NCBI RefSeq assembly: GCF_000717345.1 | Contig: NZ_JNZA01000062.1 | Span: 1 to 29,007 of the forward strand | DNA length: 29,007 nt | From: Streptomyces lydicus | GTDB taxonomy: Bacteria; Actinomycetota; Actinomycetes; Streptomycetales; Streptomycetaceae | Direction of reading: 5' to 3' | Notes under the pieces: model-generated | The model's database searches: none | What the model was told of the DNA's origin: nothing | The model's input: the letters and a program-made list of their open reading frames with translations, nothing else | Translations under genes and position numbers: made by a program | Shown here: piece by piece, positions 1 to 8,141 of the stretch | Position numbering within the stretch: the first letter of the stretch is position 1 | How the letters are laid out: every line of letters begins with the position of its first letter

Positions 1-24
1 GGGCGGGGGCGTGCCGGTGCTCAT
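1..24 (-). CDS. 5' end of an unidentified gene, third in the catabolic operon (cut by the left edge)
   Basis: On the minus strand an ATG (bases 24-22) overlaps the TGA stop of the DUF993 gene as ATGA, the usual sign of translational coupling. Only eight codons are visible (MSTGTPPP), so nothing can be said about the product from sequence. Because the two upstream genes are a Gfo/Idh/MocA dehydrogenase and a DUF993 protein, a further sugar-catabolic gene such as a sugar-phosphate isomerase is a reasonable guess, but only from context. Confidence 0.6.
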
Positions 25-1238
25 GCGGGGTCTCCTTGGGCCGGCTGCGCCCGGTGTGCCGTCTCCGCCATCCCGTGGACCGCGAGCAGCCGGCGCATCC
101 GGGCGGCGGCCAGCTCCGGGTCGGGGAACAGGCCCAGTGCGTCGGCCAGTTCATGGGCGCGGCGCAGATGCGGCAGGGAACGGGCCGACTGCAGGCCGCC
201 GACCATGGTGAAGTGCGTCTGGTGGCCCGCCAGCCAGGCCAGCAGGACGACGCCCGTCTTGTAGTAGCGGGTGGGTGCGCGGAAGAGGTGGCGGGCGAGG
301 GCGACGGTCGGGTCCAGGACGGCACGGAAGGCCGCGGTGCCGTCGGGTCCTCGGGCGTCGAGGAGGCGTACGGCCTCGGCGGCCAGGGGCGCGAGGGGGT
401 CGAAGACGCCGAGCAGGGCGTCGCTGAAGCCGTGGTCGTCGCCGGCGATCAGTTCGGGGTAGTGGAAGTCGTCGCCCGTATAGCAGCGCACGGTCGCCGG
501 CAGCCTCCGGCGCAGCCGTACTTCCCGGTCGGCGTCCAGCAGGGAGACCTTGACGCCGTCCACCTTGCCGGGGTGTGCGGCGATGATCCGGAGAAGGGTC
601 TCGGTGGCGGCGTCGGGGTCCGGGCTGCCCCAGTAGCCGTGCAGCGCCGGGTCGAACATCGGGCCGAGCCAGTGCAGGATCACCGGCGTGCCGGCCTGGC
701 GCAGCAGGTGGCCGTACAGCTCCAGGTAGTCGTCCGGCCCGGTGGCGACCGCGGCGAGCTGGCGGGAGGCCATCAGGACGGGGCGGGCGCCGGCGTCCTC
801 GACGAGGCCGAGCTGCTCCTCGTAGGCGGCGCGGACGTCCGCCGGCGAGGCGCCGTGGGCGGGCAGTTGGTCGGTGCCCGCGCCGCAGGCGAGCAGGCCG
901 CCGACCGCGCGGGCCTCCGCGGCGGAGCGCCGGATCAGCTCGGCGGCGGCGCGCCAGTCGAGGCCCATGCCGCGCTGTGCGGTGTCCATCGCCTCGGCGA
1001 CGCCCAGGCCGTGCGACCAGAGGTGGTGCCGGAAGGCGAGGGTGGCGTCCCAGTCGAGGGCGGGCGGGCCGTCCGGTGTGGTGTCGGCGAGCGGGTCGGC
1101 GACCACATGGGCGGCGGCGAAGACGGTACGGGAGCGCAGCGGGGGCCGGGCGGTGGCGGGCGGTGCGCCGGGGGCGGCCCGGCCCGTTCCGGGGGCGGCC
1201 GGGGGCCGGGGGCCGGGCGGGGTGGCCGGCCGGTTCAC
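21..1238 (-). CDS. DUF993 family protein, dihydrodipicolinate-synthase-like TIM barrel
   Basis: This 405-aa protein looks like the DUF993 family, annotated as dihydrodipicolinate-synthase-like. No reaction is established for the family that I know of. The core runs from about residue 38 to the end and contains the segments VILHWLGPMFDP (186-197) and KVDGVKVSLLD (225-235). Lys230 in DGVK sits where a class I aldolase/DHDPS Schiff-base lysine would lie, which is inference. Residues 2-35 are a Pro/Ala/Gly-rich tail. The frame stays open upstream to 1433, but I chose the GTG at 1238 because it overlaps the TGA of the upstream dehydrogenase gene as GTGA, with GGAG about 8 nt before it. The downstream end overlaps the next gene by 4 bp, so this is the middle gene of a coupled operon. 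It is probably cytoplasmic and acts on an intermediate made by the dehydrogenase. Confidence 0.88.
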   Translation of the reverse strand: MNRPATPPGPRPPAAPGTGRAAPGAPPATARPPLRSRTVFAAAHVVADPLADTTPDGPPALDWDATLAFRHHLWSHGLGVAEAMDTAQRGMGLDWRAAAELIRRSAAEARAVGGLLACGAGTDQLPAHGASPADVRAAYEEQLGLVEDAGARPVLMASRQLAAVATGPDDYLELYGHLLRQAGTPVILHWLGPMFDPALHGYWGSPDPDAATETLLRIIAAHPGKVDGVKVSLLDADREVRLRRRLPATVRCYTGDDFHYPELIAGDDHGFSDALLGVFDPLAPLAAEAVRLLDARGPDGTAAFRAVLDPTVALARHLFRAPTRYYKTGVVLLAWLAGHQTHFTMVGGLQSARSLPHLRRAHELADALGLFPDPELAAARMRRLLAVHGMAETAHRAQPAQGDPA

Positions 1239-2386
1239 AGGCTCAGCTCCGGTACGTCCAGCCGGCGGCCCTCCGCCGACGAACGCAGCCCCAGTTCGGC
1301 CAGTTGGACGCCGCGGGCGCCGGCCGCCAGGTCCCAGCGCCAGGGCTCGTCGCGCACGACGTGCCGCAGGAACAGCTCCCACTGGGCCTTGAAGCCGTTG
1401 TCGAAGTCGGCGTTGTCGGGGACGTCCTGCCACTGCTCACGGAACGGCTCGGACGCCGGAAGGTCGGGGTTCCAGACCGGTTTGGGGGTGGTGGAGCGGT
1501 GCTGGACCCGGCAGCCGCGGAGCCCGGCGACGGCCGAGCCCTCGGTGCCGTCCACCTGGAACTCCACCAGTTCGTCGCGGTGCACCCGCACGGCCCAGGA
1601 GGAGTTGATCTGCGCGACGATGCCGCCGGCCAGTTCGAAGATGCCGTAGGCGGCGTCGTCGGCGGTGGCGTCATACGGGGCGCCCGCCTCGTCCCAGCGG
1701 CGCGGGACGTGCGTGGTGAGGTGCGCCTGGACGGTCCTGACCGGCCCGAACAGCTCGTGCAGGACGTATTCCCAGTGCGGGAACATGTCGGCCGCGATGC
1801 CGCCGCCGTCCTCGGCGCGGTAGTTCCAGGAGGGGCGTTGCGCCTGCTGCCAGTCGCCCTCGAAGACCCAGTAGCCGAACTCGCCCCGTACGGACAGGAT
1901 GCGGCCGAAGAATCCGCCCTCGACGAGCCGGCGGAGTTTGCGCAGGCCGGGCAGGAAGAGCTTGTCCTGGACGACGCCGTTCCTGACGCCGGCTTCCCGG
2001 GCCAGCCGCGCCAGTTCCCGTGCGCCGGCGAGGTCGCCGGCGGTGGGCTTCTCGACGTAGACGTGCTTTCCGGCAGCAATCGCTTTCTTCACGGCCCCGA
2101 CGCGGGCGGCGGTGACCTGGGCGTCGAAGTAGAGGTCGACGGTGTCGTCGGCCAGTACGGAGTCGAGGTCGCAGGTCCAGTCCCGCAGGCCGTGGCGCTC
2201 GGCCAGGGCCCGCAGTTTGTGCGGGGAGCGGCCGACGAGCACCGGCTCCGGCCAGATGACCGTGCCGTCGGCCAGGTGGAGGCCGCCCTGTTCGCGCAGG
2301 GCGAGGAGGGAGCGGACCAGGTGCTGGCGGTGTCCCATGCGCCCGGTCACGCCGTTCATGGCGATGCGTACGGTCGTGCGTGTCAC
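1235..2386 (-). CDS. Gfo/Idh/MocA family NAD(P)-dependent oxidoreductase
   Basis: A 383-aa cytoplasmic dehydrogenase, normal length for the Gfo/Idh/MocA family, which oxidises or reduces sugars and inositols. The N-terminal Rossmann fold has a GVTGRMG dinucleotide loop (12-18). The family motif EKP is at 112-114 (HVYVEKPTAG), where the lysine is the usual catalytic residue. The segment DMFPHWEYVLHELFG, in the C-terminal domain, matches the active-site region of this family. The reading frame continues upstream to 2671, but that extension is low-quality Arg/Ala/Pro sequence that crosses the LacI regulator start. The GTG at 2386 has GAGAGAGG about 9 nt upstream and begins VTRTTVRIAMNG, right at the Rossmann strand. 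It is the first gene of the operon, diverges from the LacI gene, and is likely repressed through the operator at 2509-2528. Substrate unknown. Confidence 0.92.
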   Translation of the reverse strand: MTRTTVRIAMNGVTGRMGHRQHLVRSLLALREQGGLHLADGTVIWPEPVLVGRSPHKLRALAERHGLRDWTCDLDSVLADDTVDLYFDAQVTAARVGAVKKAIAAGKHVYVEKPTAGDLAGARELARLAREAGVRNGVVQDKLFLPGLRKLRRLVEGGFFGRILSVRGEFGYWVFEGDWQQAQRPSWNYRAEDGGGIAADMFPHWEYVLHELFGPVRTVQAHLTTHVPRRWDEAGAPYDATADDAAYGIFELAGGIVAQINSSWAVRVHRDELVEFQVDGTEGSAVAGLRGCRVQHRSTTPKPVWNPDLPASEPFREQWQDVPDNADFDNGFKAQWELFLRHVVRDEPWRWDLAAGARGVQLAELGLRSSAEGRRLDVPELSL

Positions 2387-2441
2387 GGCCCGGCCTCTCT
2401 CTTCGCTGTCGGCGGGGTGGCTGCGCGTCGGCGGTGGAGCA

Positions 2442-2473
2442 GTGCGGCGGAGGTGCGGTGCGGCGGAGGTGCG
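2442..2473. repeat. Two tandem copies of a 16-bp unit
   Basis: GTGCGGCGGAGGTGCG occurs twice head to tail (2442-2457 and 2458-2473) in the leader between the oxidoreductase start and the LacI-type operator. It lies on the oxidoreductase side of the operator. Function unknown; simple slippage is enough to explain it. Confidence 0.7.
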
Positions 2474-2508
2474 GGGTGCGGCTCCGGCGGTGGCTCCGGG
2501 GAAAACGG

Positions 2509-2528
2509 GACAGCAAGCGCTTTCTGTC
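2509..2528. promoter_or_regulatory. LacI-family operator candidate
   Basis: GACAGCAAGCGCTTTCTGTC is a 20-bp inverted repeat with one mismatched base pair and the central AAGCGCTT core typical of LacI/GalR operators (central CG, even symmetry). It lies in the divergent spacer, 66 bp before the LacI start and about 122 bp before the dehydrogenase start. The most likely reader is the adjacent LacI-type protein, controlling both transcription units. That assignment is inference. Confidence 0.75.
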
Positions 2529-2594
2529 GTGAGGGACGCTAGCCTGCGCGGCAGGACACCAACAAGGGGGCGGGCGGGGCATGGTGAGGACGCG

Positions 2595-3659
2595 ATGACG
2601 GTCACGCTGGCGGATGTGGCGGCGCGCGCCCGGGTGTCGGCGGCGACCGTCTCGCGGGTGCTCAGCGGCAACTACCCGGTCGCCGAACGCACCCGCGGCC
2701 GGGTGCTGCGGGCCGTCGAGGAGCTGGAGTACGTCGTCAACGGGCCGGCGAGCGCGCTCGCCGCGGCCAGCTCCGACCTGGTCGGCATTCTCGTCAACGA
2801 CCTCGCGGACCCGTTCTTCGGGATCATCGCGGGCGCCGTCCAGGGGGAGCTGAGCGGTGCGGCCGGGCCCGGTGGCGAGAAGCTGGCCGTGGTGTGCAGT
2901 ACGGGCGGCTCGCCGGAGCGCGAGCTGCGCTACCTCACCTTGCTCCAGCGGCAGCGGGCGGCTGCGGTGGTGCTGACCGGCAGCGCCTCGGAGGACCCGG
3001 AGCACGCCCGGGCGCTGGCCGCCAAGCTGGCGCGGCTGTCGGGTGCGGGCACCAGGGTGGTGCTCTGCGGCCGGCCCGCGCAGCCGGCATCACCCGCCGC
3101 GGAACCGCCCGCCACGCTCACCACTCTGGCGTTCGACAACCGGGGCGGCGCGCAGCGGCTGACCGCGCACCTCGTCGCGCTCGGCCACCGGCGGATCGGC
3201 TGTGCCGCGGGCCCGGCGGGCCGTACCACCACCGGGGAGCGGGTGGCCGGTCATCGGGCCGCGCTCGCCGCCGGGGGGATCGCGGACGCCCCGCACCGCA
3301 CCGTGCACGGTGCCTACGACCGCGCCTCCGGTTACGACGCGGCCGTCGAACTCCTCCGCAGGGACGCCGGTCTGACGGCGATCGTGGCGGCCAACGACGC
3401 CGTGGCGCTGGGTGCGTGTGCCGCGCTGCGCGACCGCGGGCTGCGGGTACCCGAGGACCTGTCCGTCGCCGGCTTCGACGATCTGCCGTTCAGCGCGGAC
3501 GCGGCACCGGCGCTGACGACCGTGCGGCTGCCGCTGGAGGAGGCCGGGGCGCGGGCCGGCCGGCTGGCGACGGGGCGGGAGGAGCGGCCGCCGGGCGGGC
3601 TGGCGACGCTGCGCGCGGAATTGCTCGTGCGCGCATCGACCTCGGTGGCGTACCCTTGA
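2595..3659 (+). CDS. LacI-family transcriptional repressor
   Basis: A 354-aa regulator of standard LacI/GalR length. Residues 4-23 (TLADVAARARVSAATVSRVL) are the helix-turn-helix, followed by a hinge region near 49-57. A periplasmic-binding-protein-like effector domain then runs to the end, with the conserved VPEDLSVAGFDDLPFS segment in its C-terminal part. The start at 2595 was chosen because it begins immediately before the helix-turn-helix and has GAGGA just upstream (2586-2590). The frame is open further upstream only as poor sequence. The gene is divergent from the DUF993/dehydrogenase operon, with an operator-like palindrome between them, so it most likely represses that operon until a sugar or sugar phosphate binds. 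The effector cannot be read from the sequence. Confidence 0.94.
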   Translation: MTVTLADVAARARVSAATVSRVLSGNYPVAERTRGRVLRAVEELEYVVNGPASALAAASSDLVGILVNDLADPFFGIIAGAVQGELSGAAGPGGEKLAVVCSTGGSPERELRYLTLLQRQRAAAVVLTGSASEDPEHARALAAKLARLSGAGTRVVLCGRPAQPASPAAEPPATLTTLAFDNRGGAQRLTAHLVALGHRRIGCAAGPAGRTTTGERVAGHRAALAAGGIADAPHRTVHGAYDRASGYDAAVELLRRDAGLTAIVAANDAVALGACAALRDRGLRVPEDLSVAGFDDLPFSADAAPALTTVRLPLEEAGARAGRLATGREERPPGGLATLRAELLVRASTSVAYP

Positions 3660-3669
3660 CTCAGTCAAG
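3655..3669. promoter_or_regulatory. Perfect 15-bp palindrome, MarR operator candidate
   Basis: CTTGACTCAGTCAAG is a perfect inverted repeat (7-bp arms, one central base). It overlaps the TGA stop of the LacI gene and ends 15 bases before the MarR-GNAT start. TTGACT could also serve as a -35 element. Position and symmetry suggest autoregulation by the MarR-type domain, which remains inference. Confidence 0.65.
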
Positions 3670-3684
3670 TGTCAGGGGGTCACG

Positions 3685-4740
3685 ATGACGACCGGAACGG
3701 CGCCCGGCGCGCCCTCCACCACGACATCCGGCACGGCGCCCGGCGAGCCGTCGGACGCCGCGGCGGACGTCCGTGAGCTGCGCAGATTCAACCGCTTCTA
3801 CACGAACCTCATCGGCGCGCTCGACTACGGCCGGCACCTCTACACGCCCTTCACCCTCACCGAGGCCCGGGTGCTCTACGAGCTCGCCCACCACGAGCGG
3901 GTGGACGCCGCGGACCTGCGCAACTCGCTGTCGCTGGACGCCGGTTACCTCAGCCGGCTGCTCGGCAAGTTCGAGCACCGCGAGCTGATCAGCCGGGGCA
4001 AGTCCGAGGAGGACCCCCGCCGGCAGCGCATCACGCTGACCGAGGGCGGCCGGGAGGCGGCCGGCCTGCTGGAGGAGCGCTCGCAGGAATCCGCGGGGAC
4101 GCTGCTCCAGGACCTGCCGCCGGCGGACCGGGCCCGCCTGGTGGCGTCGATGCGGACGATCCGCGCCGTACTCGGCGAGGAGACGGAGGACGCCGGGGAC
4201 CGGGACTCCCCCGCGCCGTCGGTCACGCTGCGCACCAGCCGCCCCGGTGACCTCGGCTGGATGGTCGAGCGGAACGCCGCGCTCTACGCCGCCGAGTACG
4301 GCTTCGATCTCAGCTACGAGGCGCTGGTGGCCCGGATCGTCGCGGAGTACGCCGAGGACTTCGACCCGCGCTGGGACCGGACGTGGGTGGCGGAGCTGGG
4401 CGGCACGGGAGCGCCGTCCGACGCGGAGTCCGCCGGCGCCGCCGCGGAGAGGGTCGGCGCGGTGATGTGCGTACGGGACGGCAGGCCGGGGGTCGCGCGG
4501 CTGCGGCTGCTGCTGGTCGAACCCGGCGCGCGCGGGCACGGCGTGGGACGTCAACTCGTCGACGCCTGTGTGGACTTCGCCCGCGAGGCCGGCTATCGGG
4601 AGATGGTGCTGTGGACCAACTCCATACTCGGCGCGGCGCGCGGCATCTATCAGCGCGCCGGCTTCGAGCTGGTCGGCGAGTCGCCGCACCACAGCTTCGG
4701 ACAGGACCTGGTGGGCCAGGACTGGCGCCTGCCCCTGTGA
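3685..4740 (+). CDS. Fused MarR-type winged-helix regulator and GNAT N-acetyltransferase
   Basis: A 351-aa two-domain protein. Residues about 30-150 are a MarR-type winged helix: FTLTEARVLYEL starts the DNA-binding core, AGYLSRLLGKFEHRELI is the recognition region, and SEEDPRRQRITLT is the wing. From about residue 172 to the end is a GNAT acetyltransferase; ARGHGVGRQLVDA near 282 is the acetyl-CoA pyrophosphate-binding motif A, followed by the typical YQRAGFELVGE end. Residues 1-25 are a Thr/Pro/Gly-rich tail. The ATG at 3685 follows AGGGGG. The gene begins 25 bp after the LacI gene in the same direction, with its own palindrome in the gap. Such fusions are known in actinomycetes, but the acetylated substrate is generally unknown. 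It may acetylate a small molecule sensed by the DNA-binding half. Confidence 0.9.
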   Translation: MTTGTAPGAPSTTTSGTAPGEPSDAAADVRELRRFNRFYTNLIGALDYGRHLYTPFTLTEARVLYELAHHERVDAADLRNSLSLDAGYLSRLLGKFEHRELISRGKSEEDPRRQRITLTEGGREAAGLLEERSQESAGTLLQDLPPADRARLVASMRTIRAVLGEETEDAGDRDSPAPSVTLRTSRPGDLGWMVERNAALYAAEYGFDLSYEALVARIVAEYAEDFDPRWDRTWVAELGGTGAPSDAESAGAAAERVGAVMCVRDGRPGVARLRLLLVEPGARGHGVGRQLVDACVDFAREAGYREMVLWTNSILGAARGIYQRAGFELVGESPHHSFGQDLVGQDWRLPL

Positions 4741-4939
4741 CGTACGGACGGGGTCCCCGCCGCTGACGTGCCCGCCGGGTGTCCCCGCTCCGGCCTGCCC
4801 CCTGCGACGCAGCGGCACGCCGCGCGGGGGAACGGGTGCGCCCACCGGGCCGACAGCGGGTACACCCACCGGGGAGACATGGACGCGCGTGGCCAGGGCA
4901 CACGCTCGGGGATCCAGGCGCGACGAGGAGGAGCGCGAT

Positions 4940-5920
4940 ATGAGCGGCAGCGCAGGACACACGGACGGCCCGGCCGGCGGCACCGGGGGCGGCACGGCGG
5001 GCGGCAGCACGGGCGGCCCGGCCGGCGGCCCCCCGGCGATGCGCTTCGCGTTCTCGACCCTCGGGGTGCCGGGGATGCCGGTGGCCGAGGTGCTGGCGCT
5101 GGCCGTGGAGACCGGCTATCAGGGCGTGGAGCTGCGGGCCCACCCCGAGGAACCGGTGCATCCGCTGATCGGCGCGCGGGAACGGGCCGCGGTGCGTGAA
5201 CAGTGCGCGGCCACCGGTGTCGAGATCCTCGGCGTGGCCGGCTACGCCCGGGTCGCCGCGGCCCGGGACACCGCGGGCGAGAAGGAACTGGCCCAGGAGC
5301 TGGACGAGCTGGTGCTGCTCGCCGCGGACCTGGGGGCGCCGTATGTCCGGGTCTTCCCCGGGGGCGGTGACCGCCCGGCGGCCGAGGCGGACGCCGATGC
5401 CGCGCGGCGGCTCGCCGCGGTGGCGCCGCTCGCGGCGGAGCGGGGCGTGCGGGTCCTGCTGGAGACCCATGACTCGCACCGCACGGGCGCGGCCGCGGCC
5501 CGGGTCCTGGGGCCCGTGGGGCACCGGAACGTGGGCGCGCTCTGGGACGTGCTGCACAGCTGGCTCGGCGGTGAGGAGCCGGTCGACACCCATGCCGCGC
5601 TCGCCCCGCATCTGGGCTACGTCCAGGTCAAGGACGTCGCCTCCGCGGAGGACACCACACCCCTGCCGCTCGGCGCCGGCGTCCTGCCGCTGGCCGATGT
5701 CCTGGCCACGCTCGGCGCGGGCCCCGGGGAGCCGCGGGGCCCCGTGCCGACCCCCGAGGGCATCTACGACCAGGGCGCGGGCGGCTGGCTGTGCTGGGAG
5801 TACGAGAAGCGCTGGCACCCCGAGGCCCCGGACCTCCCCGCCCTCCTGGCGCCGGCCCGCGCACACCTCCAGCAGCTCCTCACCGCCCCGACGCCGGACC
5901 GGCACCGCACCGGCGCCTGA
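4940..5920 (+). CDS. Sugar-phosphate isomerase/epimerase family TIM barrel (xylose-isomerase-like)
   Basis: A 326-aa cytoplasmic protein of the AP-endonuclease-2/xylose-isomerase-like TIM-barrel superfamily. Candidate divalent-metal ligands are visible at conserved places: Glu175 in LLETHDS, Asp203 and His206 in WDVLH, and Glu287 in CWEYEKRW near the end. The first 33 residues are a Gly/Thr/Pro-rich tail. The ATG at 4940 was preferred because GAGGAGGAG lies just upstream. Met34 (base 5039) would start at the barrel itself but has no visible ribosome binding site. The gene is on the plus strand, 199 bp after the MarR-GNAT gene, and outside the divergent catabolic operon. The family fits a sugar or inositol pathway with the DUF993 and Gfo/Idh/MocA genes, but the substrate is not readable. 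Confidence 0.88.
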   Translation: MSGSAGHTDGPAGGTGGGTAGGSTGGPAGGPPAMRFAFSTLGVPGMPVAEVLALAVETGYQGVELRAHPEEPVHPLIGARERAAVREQCAATGVEILGVAGYARVAAARDTAGEKELAQELDELVLLAADLGAPYVRVFPGGGDRPAAEADADAARRLAAVAPLAAERGVRVLLETHDSHRTGAAAARVLGPVGHRNVGALWDVLHSWLGGEEPVDTHAALAPHLGYVQVKDVASAEDTTPLPLGAGVLPLADVLATLGAGPGEPRGPVPTPEGIYDQGAGGWLCWEYEKRWHPEAPDLPALLAPARAHLQQLLTAPTPDRHRTGA

Positions 5921-6090
5921 CCCACCCTCACCCCGGGCCCGTCCTCCCCCGCCCCGCGCCGTGCGCCTCGAACCGCACATCCCGCACCACCGGCACCACT
6001 CGCCCCGGGCCCCTCACGCCCGCCGGCCCCCGTCCCCTCACACACCCTCGTCCGGTTCGCAATTGCTGGGCGCCACCTCGGATGGAGTGA

Positions 6091-6118
6091 TTGACCGACA
6101 ATAGTTTTCCGGCTATCC
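6091..6118 (+). promoter_or_regulatory. Possible promoter for the GH3 gene
   Basis: TTGACC at 6091-6096 resembles a -35 element, but the -10 is unclear: CTATCC (6113-6118) is the best-spaced candidate (16 bp) and matches poorly. The surrounding 60 bases are much more AT-rich than the rest of the window, as expected for a promoter. The first half of the 5921-6175 spacer is C-rich sequence with no recognisable element. Confidence 0.3.
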
Positions 6119-6175
6119 GTGTCTCCTTGGAAGTTTCCTTCAACGAGTCGAGGAAGCCCTCCGGAAGGAGCGCAG

Positions 6176-8017
6176 ATGCACTCCAGACGTACCGTTCTGA
6201 CCAGTGCGGCCGCCGCGGCCGCCGCCGTTGCCGCGGGCGCCGGCCCGGCACAGGCGGCGGCGCGGACCGCGGCCCCCGCCCTCCCCCACCAGCCCCTCCC
6301 CGATGCCGCCACCCGGACGCGGCTGCGCCGCCTGATCGCCCGTATGACGCCCGAGGAGAAGGTCGGCCAGCTGTTCGTGATGCGGGTCTACGGGCACTCC
6401 GCCACCGACCCGGACCCGGCCGACGTCGCGGCGAACCAGAAGGAGATCGGGGTCGCCAACGCCGCGGAGCTGATCGCCAAGTACCACGTGGGCGGCATCA
6501 TCTACTTCGGGTGGGCGCACAACACCCGCGAGCCGCACCAGATCGCCGATCTCTCCAACGGCATCCAGAAGGCCGCCGCCGCGCAGCGTGTGCCGGTCCC
6601 GGTGCTGATCTCCACGGACCAGGAGCACGGCATAGTGGCCCGGGTCGGCGCCCCGGCGACGCTCTTCCCCGGGGCGATGGCGCTCGGCGCGGGCGGCTCC
6701 CGCGACGACGCGCGTACCGCGGGCCGGGTCGCGGGGCAGGAGCTGTACGCGATGGGGATCCGGCAGGACTACGCGCCGGACGCCGACGTCAACGTCAATC
6801 CCGCCAACCCGGTCATCGGCGTCCGCTCCTTCGGCGCCGATCCGCAGGCGGTGGCCCGTATGGTCGGCGCTCAGGTGAAGGGCTATCAGGAGGGCGGGGT
6901 GGCGGCCTGCGCCAAGCACTTCCCCGGGCACGGTGACACCGACACCGACAGCCATGTCGGGCTGCCGTACATACACCACAGTGCCGAGGAGTGGGAGCGG
7001 CTGGACGCGCCGCCGTTCAAGGCGGCGATCGCCGCCGGCATCGATTCGATCATGACGGCGCACATCGTCGTGCCCGCCTTCGACCCGAGCGAGGACCCGG
7101 CCACGCTCTCCCGGCCGATCCTCACCGGCATCCTGCGCGAGCGGCTGGGTTACGACGGGGTGGTGGTGACGGACTCGCTGGGCATGGAGGGCGTACGGGC
7201 GAAGTACGGCGACGCCCGGGTGCCGGTGCTGGCGCTCAAGGCGGGCGTCGACCAGCTGCTGAACCCACCGGACCTGTCGGTGGCGCACGGCGCGGTGCTC
7301 AAGGCCCTGAAGGACGGCGAGCTGACCGAACGGGACCTCGACGCGAAGCTGCTGCGGATCCTGCTGCTGAAGGAGCGGCGGGGGCTGTTCAAGGATCCGT
7401 ACACCAGCCGGCGGGCGGTGGACCGGGTGGTCGGCACCCGGGGGCACCTCACCACCGCGGACCGGATCGCGGACCGTACGACGACGCTGCTGCGCAACGA
7501 CGGCGGCGTGCTGCCGCTGTCGCGGCGGCGGGAGCGCAGGGTGCTGGTGGTGGGGGTGGACGCGGCCGCGCCCTCGGGGACCGGGGGGCCGCCGACCACG
7601 GTGCTGGCGAAGGCGCTCACCGATCTGGGCTTCAGCGCCACCGCGCTGTCGACGGGCCTGACGCCGTCCCGGCAGCGGATCGACGAGGCGGTGGCGGCGC
7701 TCGGCGACCGGGACGCGGTGGTGGTGGCCACGTACAACGTGACCGCGCAGTCGGCGCAGCGGACGCTGGTCGGTGCGCTGCTGGGGACCGGCAAGCCGGT
7801 GGTGCAGCTCGCGGTCCGCAACCCGTACGACATCGCCCAGCTGGACGGGGTCAAGGCGGCCCTGGCGAGCTATTCGTGGACGGATGTGGAGCTGCGGGCG
7901 GCGGCCCGGGTGATCGCCGGGCGGCGGGAGCCGGCGGGCCGGCTGCCAGTCGCGATAATGCGTGCCGACAGTCCGGAGCGGGCCCTCTACCAGATCGGGC
8001 ACGGCCTGTCGTACTGA
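6176..8017 (+). CDS. Secreted glycoside hydrolase family 3, beta-N-acetylhexosaminidase-like
   Basis: A 613-aa enzyme predicted to be exported folded through the Tat pathway. The N-terminus has twin arginines at 4-5 (SRRTVL), an Ala-rich hydrophobic stretch, and an AQA-type cleavage site near residue 27. The GH3 barrel shows the NagZ-type loop KHFPGHGDTDTDSH (247-260), in which the Asp/His pair is the unusual acid/base of beta-N-acetylglucosaminidases, and the nucleophile Asp333 in VVVTDSLGM. A second alpha/beta domain follows, as in two-domain GH3 enzymes. It probably releases GlcNAc from chitin or cell-wall fragments outside the cell. The ATG at 6176 has AAGGAG 5-6 nt upstream and starts directly at the signal peptide. 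It is convergent with the S37 peptidase gene, with a strong hairpin between them. Confidence 0.92.
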   Translation: MHSRRTVLTSAAAAAAAVAAGAGPAQAAARTAAPALPHQPLPDAATRTRLRRLIARMTPEEKVGQLFVMRVYGHSATDPDPADVAANQKEIGVANAAELIAKYHVGGIIYFGWAHNTREPHQIADLSNGIQKAAAAQRVPVPVLISTDQEHGIVARVGAPATLFPGAMALGAGGSRDDARTAGRVAGQELYAMGIRQDYAPDADVNVNPANPVIGVRSFGADPQAVARMVGAQVKGYQEGGVAACAKHFPGHGDTDTDSHVGLPYIHHSAEEWERLDAPPFKAAIAAGIDSIMTAHIVVPAFDPSEDPATLSRPILTGILRERLGYDGVVVTDSLGMEGVRAKYGDARVPVLALKAGVDQLLNPPDLSVAHGAVLKALKDGELTERDLDAKLLRILLLKERRGLFKDPYTSRRAVDRVVGTRGHLTTADRIADRTTTLLRNDGGVLPLSRRRERRVLVVGVDAAAPSGTGGPPTTVLAKALTDLGFSATALSTGLTPSRQRIDEAVAALGDRDAVVVATYNVTAQSAQRTLVGALLGTGKPVVQLAVRNPYDIAQLDGVKAALASYSWTDVELRAAARVIAGRREPAGRLPVAIMRADSPERALYQIGHGLSY

Positions 8018-8072
8018 GCGCGGCGGCCCACCGCGCGCGGGCGGCGGCACGGCCAGAGGTACGGGCCGGGTA

Positions 8073-8104
8073 CGGCGCGCTCCCGGCTGCCCGGGAGCGC
8101 GCCG
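8073..8104. terminator. Strong hairpin between convergent genes, probable bidirectional terminator
   Basis: A perfect 14-bp GC-rich stem (arms 8073-8086 and 8091-8104, left arm CGGCGCGCTCCCGG) with a CTGC loop. It lies 56 bases past the GH3 stop and 38 bases past the convergent peptidase stop. There is no U-tract, as usual in Streptomyces. Confidence 0.8.
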
Positions 8105-8141
8105 CGCCGTCACCGGCGTACGGCCGTGTGGCGGAAGGGCC

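Noticed and set aside
1239..1433. N-terminal extension of the DUF993 gene
   Set aside because: The extra 65 residues overlap the dehydrogenase gene, are Arg/Ala/Pro-rich, and ignore the GTGA junction at 1235-1238.
2387..2671. N-terminal extension of the Gfo/Idh/MocA gene across the operator and LacI start
   Set aside because: It would cover the divergent regulatory region and has no domain sequence; a good ribosome site precedes the GTG at 2386.
5921..6090. Possible small gene in the C-rich spacer before the GH3 gene
   Set aside because: Frames here are Pro/Arg-rich continuations without ribosome sites or recognisable content.
6121..6160. GGAAGTTTCC-like palindrome before the GH3 gene as an operator
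   Set aside because: The symmetry is only 4 bp per arm and lies in the leader; too weak to list as a site.
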